Origin: JBBDXA01 sp040902585
Lineage (GTDB): Bacteria > Planctomycetota > Phycisphaerae > Phycisphaerales > Phycisphaeraceae
Direction: 5' to 3'
Length of the DNA: 19,998 nucleotides
NCBI GenBank assembly: GCA_040902585.1
Contig: JBBDXA010000173.1
Span: 1-19,998 of the forward strand
In this document: positions 12,192 through 18,445 of the stretch, in pieces
How positions within the stretch are numbered: the stretch's first letter is position 1
Layout of the letters: each line of letters starts with the position of its first letter
Notes under the pieces: generated by a model
What the model was told of the DNA's origin: nothing
Database searches by the model: none
What the model saw: only the letters and a program-made list of their open reading frames with translations
Program-made: the position numbers and the translations under genes

Positions 12192-12668
12192 TCACCACGC
12201 AAAGTGCGCGAACGCCTTGTTCGCCTCCGCCATGCGGTGCGTCTGCTCGCGGATGTTCACAGCCTTGCCTTCGCCGTTGGACGCCTCGTAAAGCTCCTTG
12301 GCCAGCCGGCTCGCGAACGGCTTACCCTTCTCCTCACGCGCCGACTGAATGATCCAGCGGAACGCCAGGCTCTGACGACGCTTGGGCTTGACCTGCATCG
12401 GCACCTGGTAGTTGGCGCCGCCCACTCGCTTGGAACGCACTTCCACCTCCGGCCTCACGTTGCTCACAGCCTTCTCAAAAACCTTGATCGCCGGCGGATC
12501 GCCCTTGGTCCGCTCCTCGATCTTCGCCAACGCGTCGTACACGATGCGCTGCGCGGTGGCCTTCTTGCCATCGACCATGATGCAGTTGATGAACCGCGCC
12601 AGAATCTTCGATCCGTAACGCGGGTCCGGACGAAGCTGCGAATCCGATGATGTGATGCGACCTGCCAT
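12192..12668 (-). CDS. rpsG: 30S ribosomal protein S7
   Basis: S7 is a primary assembly protein that nucleates the head of the 30S subunit by binding 16S rRNA and lies near the E site. The 158-residue product has the normal length, and the family blocks are clear: YGSKILARFINCIMVDGKK (residues 18-36), VSNVRPEVEVRSKRVGG and YQVPMQV in the middle, and FRWIIQSAREEKGKPF. The C-terminus EANKAFAHFAW is the usual E-site helix. ATG 12668 is clear. It follows rpsL in the usual order, but the gap is 198 bp and contains a heptad-repeat hairpin, whereas the two are normally close. No fusA or tuf follows in this window. Confidence 0.98.
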   Translation of the reverse strand: MAGRITSSDSQLRPDPRYGSKILARFINCIMVDGKKATAQRIVYDALAKIEERTKGDPPAIKVFEKAVSNVRPEVEVRSKRVGGANYQVPMQVKPKRRQSLAFRWIIQSAREEKGKPFASRLAKELYEASNGEGKAVNIREQTHRMAEANKAFAHFAW

Positions 12669-12702
12669 TGAATGAATCCTTAAACGCGCGGCTCATCCGG
12701 CG

Positions 12703-12862
12703 GAGCTATCAGCTATCAGCTATCAGCCGTCAGCCAAAACAGGTCCGCCCTTTTGTTCACCGCCGATACAACGCGCATCGAGCGATTACTTGCCGCTTAC
12801 ATTGAATGTGGTGGTTTGAATTTTTCTCTGGCTGAAAGCTGACAGCTTATCGCTGAAAGCTT
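12703..12862. repeat. Heptad-repeat hairpin I (between rpsL and rpsG)
   Basis: GAGCTATCAGCTATCAGC at the left and GGCTGAAAGCTGACAGCTT-like units at the right flank a longer, AT-richer centre (about 100 bases) than in other copies. It fills most of the rpsL-rpsG gap and would fold in the str mRNA. Confidence 0.8.
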
Positions 12863-12866
12863 CAGA

Positions 12867-13238
12867 TCACTTCGCCCGCTTCACCCCGTACTTACTCCGG
12901 CCCTTCTTGCGGCCGTCCACGCCGAGGCAGTCCAGAGCACCGCGGACGATGTGGTAACGAACACCAGGAAGATCGCGCACGCGCCCGCCGCGGACGAGGA
13001 CGATCGAGTGCTCCTGAAGGTTGTGCCCTTCGCCGCCGATGTAGGCGGTCACTTCCTTGCCGTTGCTCAGGCGGATACGCGCGACCTTACGCAAAGCCGA
13101 GTTAGGCTTCTTGGGGGTCGTGGTCTTGACGATGAGACACACGCCGCGACGCTGCGGGCTCGAGTCCAGATCCTTGGTCTTGGACTTGGCCTTGGGAGTG
13201 CGGCGGGGGTTGCGAATCAACTGATTGATCGTCGGCAT
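12867..13238 (-). CDS. rpsL: 30S ribosomal protein S12
   Basis: S12 lines the decoding centre and influences tRNA selection and accuracy. The 123-residue product is full length: MPTINQLIRNPRR start, TTTPKKPNSALRKVARIR containing the accuracy lysine (K43 of the PKK pair), YIGGEGHNLQEHS with the Asp-methylthiolation region, and SKYGVKRAK end. At position 88 the motif reads GGRVRDLPG, with Arg (codon CGC) where E. coli and most bacteria have Lys. Changes at this lysine, including to Arg, cause streptomycin resistance in model species. The start ATG at 13238 is clear. A heptad-repeat hairpin separates it from rpsG downstream. Confidence 0.98.
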   Translation of the reverse strand: MPTINQLIRNPRRTPKAKSKTKDLDSSPQRRGVCLIVKTTTPKKPNSALRKVARIRLSNGKEVTAYIGGEGHNLQEHSIVLVRGGRVRDLPGVRYHIVRGALDCLGVDGRKKGRSKYGVKRAK

Positions 13239-13336
13239 GGATTACCTCAGCTAGCGGAACTTGGAGCCACGCAGTTTAGCGGGGGATGGAATGGGATGCA
13301 AACGGCGGCAAAAGCAACGCGGCAAGAACAACTCCG

Positions 13337-13372
13337 ATTCCCCTCCCTCCCAGGGAGGGGTTAGGGGAGGGT
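13337..13372. repeat. GC-rich inverted repeat (CCCCTCCCT type), copy 3
   Basis: ATTCCCCTCCCT, CCC, AGGGAGGGGTTAGGGG: nearly identical to the reverse complement of the copy beside thrC, showing a dispersed family. Confidence 0.8.
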
Positions 13373-13412
13373 CTGCCGATCAGATTCTCAACCATGCACC
13401 GGGCTCTCGTCG

Positions 13413-13533
13413 GGGTGCCTGGAGCTGAAGTCCGCGCAAGCCCCGGCCCGGCGCACGGGTGGAGAAGGTCGAGATTGAAGCGCTGAACGTCACAGGGCCC
13501 GGAGAATCGAAGACTCTGCCCCCGCCACCCGCC
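13413..13533 (+). repeat. ~120-bp direct repeat, copy 1
   Basis: Shares a series of blocks in the same order with 13985-14103: GCTGAAGTCC, AGCCCCGGCCCG, CGCACGG, GGTCGAGATTGAA, CGCTGA, ATCGAAGACTCTGCCCC and GCCACC. By eye about three quarters of positions agree. The two copies bracket the DUF2283 gene. Confidence 0.85.
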
Positions 13534-13553
13534 GACTCGGCGCACTCAACAAG

Positions 13554-13708
13554 TGCCCATCCAAGTTCGGACGGACAAAATTCCGATTGACCTTTTCATT
13601 CGGCAGGACGTGGAACGGCCGACGGTACGCGAAGAAAGAGATTGAAGCGATCGCGACTACATGCCTGACGGCTGGCTGGTTGTGACGGTCATCGTGAGAT
13701 ACTTTTGA
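13554..13708 (+). pseudogene. Possible frameshifted remnant of a DUF2283-partner protein (DUF4258-like)
   Basis: One frame reads LNKCPSKFGRTKFRLTFSFG and then TWNGRRYAKKEIEAI. The frame shifted by one base near 13646-13652 continues RDYMPDGWLVVTVIVRYF and stops at 13708, ten bases before the DUF2283 start. The ending DGWLVVTVIVRYF resembles the C-terminus of small DUF4258-type proteins often encoded just upstream of DUF2283 genes. A single indel would join the pieces. No start codon is obvious. The call rests on family memory, so confidence is low. Confidence 0.35.
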
Positions 13709-13718
13709 GGAAGCGACC

Positions 13719-13958
13719 ATGCGACTGACATACGATCCGCAATGCAACATCGCTTACATCCGGTTGCGCAAGAAGACCGCCAAGGTGACCACGTTGGAAG
13801 TCTCCGATGAGATGAACATCGACATCGGCCCGGATGGGAAGGTGTACGGCATCGAACTGCTCAACGCCAACGAGCAACTGGGGTCACCGCGAACGAAACA
13901 CCTGATCGTGGAGAACGCCATTTCCGGTCAGAAGGTTGAATTGCCGCTGGCGGTTTGA
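13719..13958 (+). CDS. DUF2283 family small protein
   Basis: The 79-residue product has all the family hallmarks: MRLTYDPQCNIAYIRLRKK, VSDEMNIDIGPDGKVYGIE, LLNANEQL and a final basic/hydrophobic stretch. Its molecular function is unknown. DUF2283 genes commonly pair with a small upstream gene of the DUF4258 type and have been viewed as toxin-antitoxin-like. Here only a decayed remnant of such a partner is visible. ATG 13719 follows GAGGAAG at 13707-13713. The gene lies between two ~120-bp direct repeats, which suggests that the block moved or duplicated as a unit. Confidence 0.9.
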   Translation: MRLTYDPQCNIAYIRLRKKTAKVTTLEVSDEMNIDIGPDGKVYGIELLNANEQLGSPRTKHLIVENAISGQKVELPLAV

Positions 13959-13984
13959 AGCAAGTAAGTTGGGCTGCCCGGCGT

Positions 13985-14103
13985 AGGGTGCGGCTGAAGT
14001 CCTCGAAAGCCCCGGCCCGACGCACGGTTGATTAGGGTCGAGATTGAAACGCTGATCGCCCCACGGCCGGGACATCGAAGACTCTGCCCCAGCCACCAGC
14101 CGG
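13985..14103 (+). repeat. ~120-bp direct repeat, copy 2
   Basis: Second copy of the repeat at 13413-13533, same orientation, 572 bases further on. It ends about 30 bases before the -10 box of the NACHT gene. No coding function is apparent. The internal AGCCCCGGCCCG and CACGGCCGGG segments could pair, so a structured element is possible. Confidence 0.85.
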
Positions 14104-14131
14104 CAGGTGAGGTCCGCCTTCCACCATTTCT

Positions 14132-14140
14132 TGGTACAAT
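14132..14140 (+). promoter_or_regulatory. Extended -10 promoter, leaderless start for the NACHT gene
   Basis: TGGTACAAT is an extended -10 (TGn plus TACAAT, five of six to consensus). The -10 ends six bases before ATG 14147, so transcription should start at or next to the A of the start codon. No Shine-Dalgarno precedes the ATG, which fits a leaderless mRNA. No convincing -35 is seen, as is common with extended -10 promoters. Confidence 0.55.
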
Positions 14141-14146
14141 CCGTGC

Positions 14147-15994
14147 ATGCTATCCGAAGCCGATATCCCAACAGTTGTTGCCGAAATCGCAAAAGCATAC
14201 ATCACCGATATTGCGGGCGCTATCAAACGCTTCGCCTTATCAGCAACGACAACTGTTAAGGTACGCCTCAATTCCACATTTGAGAAATACCTCACGGATA
14301 TCGCATCCAAATATTCCAGAGCCAAGACTTTCGTCCATCGCGATACTCCACAGTACTTGTATAGCTTCTATGTCCCTCTGGACCTGAAGCTCAATAATGA
14401 GCTGATTTGCGATCCTGGCGCAAGCGAACTTTTTTTTATCTCAAAGCGAGTTGTAATTACTGGAGTCGGAGGAAGCGGCAAGTCAACCTTTTTGCGCCAT
14501 TTACTCCTCGACTGCTTCAACTCCAAATTAGGCGTCCCCGTTTTCGTCGAATTACGCAATCTTCGCCAATCCGAATACAACCTAATGGACTATATTGTAG
14601 ACCAACTAGGTCTCCACGAACTTGCGGCATCCGCAGAATTTATTGACAAAGCATTTGCTACAGGGCGATTTATATTTTTTCTTGACGGATTTGACGAACT
14701 CCCTGTCGAGCACCGCGGAGTGGTAAGTGACCAAATCTTAGAGTTTACGGAGCGGTACCCGAACAATCGCTATCTCGTATCAACGAGGGCAGAGGAAATA
14801 TGCCAATCATGGAATTCATTCTTTACGTTTCACGCCGCACCACTTACTTTGGAGAAAGCATGTTTAGTTATCAACCGGCTTAAGTATGATCCAGACGTGT
14901 CGCGCAGGTTCATTGCCGATCTAGAAAAGGGAATGTTTAAGAAGCACAAGTCGTTCATGTCGAACCCGCTTTTATTGACGATCATGCTGATCACATACCG
15001 TGACAACGCTGAAATACCCGATCGCCTTCACAACTTTTATTCTCAGGCATTCGACGCACTCTTTGCAACGCACGACGCGCTAAAGGAAGGCGGACTCCGC
15101 CGGACAAAGGAGTCAGGACTTGCAAATGACGAGTTCCGATCCTTTTTCGCGGCGTTTTGCGTGATGTCGTACGCCGACCGGAAGTTTCGTTTTACTCGGA
15201 CAGAATTCGCTCAATATGTAAACGACGCGCGGAGGATTTCTGGCCGCAATGTAGATACCGACAAGTTTTTGTCAGACCTCACGCAGGCGCTTTGCATGCT
15301 TGTCGCAGAAGGTCTCGAGTACACGTTTGCGCATCGTTCATTCCAAGAGTACTTTGCGGCACTGTTTATTTCTGAGTGTGACGACATCGAGACTCAACGA
15401 GCTCTAATCTGGGATTTTGCTACGACAAGCCGCGAAGATGACGTGATTACGCTCTTACATGGCATGAATCCGTTGCTCGTCGAGCGATTACTTGTGATTC
15501 CTTGGATTGAGTCGATGAAGAAGGACGTTGCTTTCAATCCAAGCGATATCGACGCGAGTTATACTCGGTTTTTTCCGCTTATTGTCTCGCATTTTCGTCT
15601 CGACGAGAGCCGCAGCTACGCCATTCCATTGGTGTCACTTGGGCCGGACGTCGAACGAAAGCGCCGAGTGGGATTGCTCTTCTTCGTTCATAAGGTTTAT
15701 CAAGGGTGCACCATTCGAGTGATCGACACTTACAGCTTTCAGGCACTGCGGACGACAACTTCAATTAAGTGCGATCGCGACGACAAGATGTCGGCTGAAT
15801 GGCGTGTGTTTGCAGTTGATGCGGTAAAAGATCCTTTAGTATTGAAGGAGCTGATGGATGACTTTGTGTTCGGAGCAGATTCAATGACATGGTTATTTGG
15901 TCTTGGAGATCGCCTAAGACAACGTCATCAGGAACTTAAGACGTCAGTGGCGGAGATTCTAATTCAGCGCCGACTGCACGTTGACAACGATTAG
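14147..15994 (+). CDS. NACHT-type STAND NTPase, probable NLR-like defence protein
   Basis: This 615-residue protein has a helical N-terminal region of about 90 residues and then a NACHT ATPase. Walker A is GVGGSGKST (106-114). Walker B is FIFFLDGFDEL (175-185) with the acidic pair typical of NACHT. Sensor-like VSTRAEE follows at 211-217, and SNPLLLTIM (272-280) and FAHRSFQEYFAA (394-405) mark the winged-helix/superstructure region. No leucine-rich, WD or TPR repeats follow, and the last ~200 residues are unlike anything I can name. Bacterial NACHT proteins of this layout protect against phage, probably by triggering host death or dormancy after sensing a phage component. Base composition is visibly more AT-rich than the neighbours (runs of T, TTA/AAT codons), suggesting transfer. 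No effector gene is adjacent. Confidence 0.93.
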   Translation: MLSEADIPTVVAEIAKAYITDIAGAIKRFALSATTTVKVRLNSTFEKYLTDIASKYSRAKTFVHRDTPQYLYSFYVPLDLKLNNELICDPGASELFFISKRVVITGVGGSGKSTFLRHLLLDCFNSKLGVPVFVELRNLRQSEYNLMDYIVDQLGLHELAASAEFIDKAFATGRFIFFLDGFDELPVEHRGVVSDQILEFTERYPNNRYLVSTRAEEICQSWNSFFTFHAAPLTLEKACLVINRLKYDPDVSRRFIADLEKGMFKKHKSFMSNPLLLTIMLITYRDNAEIPDRLHNFYSQAFDALFATHDALKEGGLRRTKESGLANDEFRSFFAAFCVMSYADRKFRFTRTEFAQYVNDARRISGRNVDTDKFLSDLTQALCMLVAEGLEYTFAHRSFQEYFAALFISECDDIETQRALIWDFATTSREDDVITLLHGMNPLLVERLLVIPWIESMKKDVAFNPSDIDASYTRFFPLIVSHFRLDESRSYAIPLVSLGPDVERKRRVGLLFFVHKVYQGCTIRVIDTYSFQALRTTTSIKCDRDDKMSAEWRVFAVDAVKDPLVLKELMDDFVFGADSMTWLFGLGDRLRQRHQELKTSVAEILIQRRLHVDND

Positions 15995-16000
15995 TTACGA

Positions 16001-16045
16001 CCCAGGCTGTTGGCCTGGGCTGGGATGTCTCAGCCTTTCAGGCTG
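16001..16045. repeat. Paired short hairpins after the NACHT gene
   Basis: CCCAGGC/GCCTGGG (16001-16019) and CAGCCT/AGGCTG (16031-16045) are two consecutive hairpins starting seven bases after the NACHT stop. No U-run follows. They resemble a dispersed palindromic element I recall from planctomycete genomes (unverified) and may act as a 3' end stabiliser or weak terminator. Confidence 0.65.
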
Positions 16046-16900
16046 TTCGGAGCGTTCTCGTTGACGGCGTGGTGAAGACCTGCCGGAGGGGCTTGGGGCG
16101 AGCGGCCAGCGTAAGCAGTTGGCAATTGTCGCGCGGTTCTAATCGACGCGGTTGCCCGCCGCCGGTTCCTCCGAGCCGCTGCGGCGATTGAGCAGGCCCG
16201 CCCGGCGAGGGCATCGCGACCGACAGCGGCTGCGTTTGGCCGGCAATAACATCGTTTGGTGTACGTTAGGTCAACAGCCGCCGACTGCGGCGAGCGCGGT
16301 CTCTTCGTCCGGGCCCGCCCGCAGCCCCCACTCAACCGGGAGGCGGACCCGGCCCTGGGTGGCGAGGTGGCCACGATTTCTGTCAGGGTAGACACCCCGA
16401 TAGACACTAGGGGACACTTATAAACGTATTCATAGTCGTAACTTACAAATGGGTAGACAAGGTAGACACGAGGTAGACACGGGGTAGACACGATGCAAAT
16501 CAATGTTCAAACACGACTTATACGAAAACCGGCCCCAGGAGGGAGGGGGGTGGGTAGACATGTGTCTACCTGCCGTCCGCTGGAGGGCCAGTTGCGTTTC
16601 GGTTGCAGGTGCGACATAGTATTGCCTGATCGACGGCCGCATGGCCCGCATGGCCCCTTTGCCCCCCATGGCCCCCGAAACACCCGACGCCCCTTTTCGC
16701 GTCCGTGGTGCCGGGATTTGACTCCGTGTTTGGAACTCGCCGGCTCATCGAGCGGTTGGCGAGATTTAACAACAAAGCTCGATGACAGCCTGTTTTTCTG
16801 TCAGCGCCCGGCGCGGCGTCGTGTTGCCACGGCTCCCCCGGTCCGCAGGCACCACCCTGCCGGGATGGTGTTCCACGGCCGCCTTACACGGAGTACGCAC
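16046..16900. other. Geneless region upstream of ricT
   Basis: No open frame here has a ribosome binding site or recognisable family. The in-frame ATG at 16493 upstream of the RicT gene would add about 136 Arg/Pro-rich residues unlike any PSP1 protein. The region is GC-rich at 16046-16380, then holds GGTAGACAC repeats at 16384-16566, followed by CATGGCCC-type short repeats at 16639-16675. Confidence 0.6.
16384..16566. repeat. Iterated GGTAGACAC motif
   Basis: GGGTAGACACC occurs at 16386, then three to four near-tandem copies with 10-12 bp spacing at 16451-16491 (GGTAGACAA, GGTAGACACGA, GGTAGACACGG, GGTAGACACGA). An inverted pair GGTAGACATGTGTCTACC lies at 16553-16570. This is iteron- or operator-like spacing, with no protein partner evident. 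Confidence 0.75.
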
Positions 16901-18382
16901 ATGCCCGGATCGATCATGCCCCTGCCTGTCATGCTGGATGAAGAGGATCAGAAGATTTACGACAAGCTCGAACCGCCCAAGTCGATGGTGGTTCGCTATG
17001 GCTATATGAAGCTCGTGGCCGAGCTGCCTTACGATGGCGACGCCAAGCCCGGATGCGGGTCGAAGCTGGTGGTGCGAACGGCTCGCGGCATCGAGCTGGC
17101 GGAAATGCTCACCACCACCTGCGCCAACTCCGGCTGCGGCAAATCGGTCAGCAGGAAGGAGATGCTCGAGTACATCGACAACTCCGGCGGGAAGAATTAT
17201 CCGTTCACCACGCAGGGGAAAATCCTCCGCGTCGCGACGATTGATGATCTCAACGAACAGGCTCGCATCGAAGCGGGCAAGACGGACATGATCCGCAGGG
17301 CCAGGACCGTCATCCGCGAACTGGATCTGGCGATGAAGCTGGTCGATGTGGAACTGCTCCTGGGCGGCGAGCGGATCATCTTCCACTACACCAGCGAGGA
17401 CTGGATCGACTTCCGCGAGCTGGTGCGGCGACTGGCGGCTGACTACCAGACGCGCATCGAGATGCACCAGGTCAACGCACGCGATGAGGCACGCCTGGTG
17501 GCGGACTACGAGAAGTGCGGCCAGCACTGCTGCTGCAAGCAGTTTCTCAAGGTGCTCAAGCCGGTGTCGATGCGCTCGGCGAAAGTGCAGAAGGCGACAC
17601 TTGATCCATCGAAGATCAGCGGGCGCTGCGGCAGACTGATGTGCTGCCTGCGGTATGAAGATGAAACCTACGAAGACCTGCGCAAGCGGCTGCCCAAAAG
17701 GCAAACGCGGGTGATGACCGAGGAAGGCCCGGGCACGGTCATCGACACGCAGATACTCACGCAACTGGTGCTGGTGGTGCTGGACAAGGACCCCGCGCCG
17801 CAGGCGATTGCCCTGGAGAATATCACCGTGCTGAGCAGGGAAGAGGATGCGAAGATTCGCCAGGAACAGGAGCAGCAGCAGCAGCAGCAGGCTGATGCGC
17901 GAAGTGCAAGACCGCAAAGGCCTGAGCGGCCGCGGCGCGAGGATCGGCGACCGGATGATCGCGGCCCGAAGCCTTCGGGACAGGAGCCGCCCGCGGATCG
18001 CGAAGGCCGGGCGGATTCGCGTGGCGATAGGCCGCGTCGCGACGAGCCGCGCCGGCCGCAACCGGGCAGGCCGCTGCGGGAGGAGGAGGTTGAATCGCGC
18101 GAGGGTGGTCCCGCGGAGGAGGAAGTGAAGCCCAATGCAGGGGGCGTGAACGATGCGATGCAGGATGATGGCGATGGCGCGGACACGGATGATTCGAACA
18201 CTGCTGGCGCGGTGAATGCTGAACAGGGTGAAGAGAGTTCGCCCGGCGGGGAGAATTCGAATCAGGGCGGAGAAGGCGGGCGCAAGCGTAAGCGCCGAAG
18301 AAGGCGACGTCGCCGCGGCGGGCCGGGCGGCGGGGGTGAAAGCGGAGGAGGGAACCCCGGCACCAGCCCGGGTGGCGGATAA
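16901..18382 (+). CDS. ricT: RicT/YaaT-type PSP1 domain protein with long charged tail
   Basis: The PSP1 domain protein is 493 residues from ATG 16901, which follows ACGGAG at 16888-16893; ATG 16916 is possible. In Bacillus, RicT (YaaT) joins RicA and RicF in an Fe-S complex that promotes RNase Y-dependent mRNA processing. Family blocks here include VRYGYMKLVAELPYD, KLVDVELLLGGERIIFHYTSE and FRELVRRLAADYQTRIEMHQV. The two Cys clusters are CGQHCCC (206-212) and CGRLMCC (243-249), the expected Fe-S ligands. An N-terminal insertion with extra Cys (C74, C79) and YIDNSGGKNYPFTTQG lies at about 70-105. From residue 315 the protein turns into a poly-Gln stretch, an Arg/Asp/Pro-rich disordered region and a final KRKRRRRRRRR-GGPGGGG tail, which is RNA-binding in character. 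No RicA or RicF gene is seen nearby. Confidence 0.9.
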   Translation: MPGSIMPLPVMLDEEDQKIYDKLEPPKSMVVRYGYMKLVAELPYDGDAKPGCGSKLVVRTARGIELAEMLTTTCANSGCGKSVSRKEMLEYIDNSGGKNYPFTTQGKILRVATIDDLNEQARIEAGKTDMIRRARTVIRELDLAMKLVDVELLLGGERIIFHYTSEDWIDFRELVRRLAADYQTRIEMHQVNARDEARLVADYEKCGQHCCCKQFLKVLKPVSMRSAKVQKATLDPSKISGRCGRLMCCLRYEDETYEDLRKRLPKRQTRVMTEEGPGTVIDTQILTQLVLVVLDKDPAPQAIALENITVLSREEDAKIRQEQEQQQQQQADARSARPQRPERPRREDRRPDDRGPKPSGQEPPADREGRADSRGDRPRRDEPRRPQPGRPLREEEVESREGGPAEEEVKPNAGGVNDAMQDDGDGADTDDSNTAGAVNAEQGEESSPGGENSNQGGEGGRKRKRRRRRRRRGGPGGGGESGGGNPGTSPGGG

Positions 18383-18445
18383 CGCCGTCGCCACGCGCGC
18401 CACGCATGACACGCATGACATTCACGCGCGGATGCACAGCCTCGC

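Larger units (their letters stand above)
13239..13545. other. Region upstream of rpsL without a gene
   Basis: Nothing here reads as protein. It holds the third GC-rich inverted repeat (13337-13372) and the first copy of a ~120-bp repeat (13413-13533). The rpsL promoter should lie in 13240-13330, but no clear -35/-10 pair can be defended. Confidence 0.5.

Noticed and set aside
13413..14103. Direct repeats as integron attC sites
   Set aside because: No GTTRRRY/RYYYAAC core pair in the expected positions and no integrase in the window.
16001..16045. Intrinsic terminator for the NACHT gene
   Set aside because: The hairpins are good but there is no run of T after either; listed as a repeat instead.
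16493..16900. Upstream extension of RicT to ATG 16493
   Set aside because: The extra residues are Arg/Pro-rich translation of repeats, and an RBS precedes ATG 16901.
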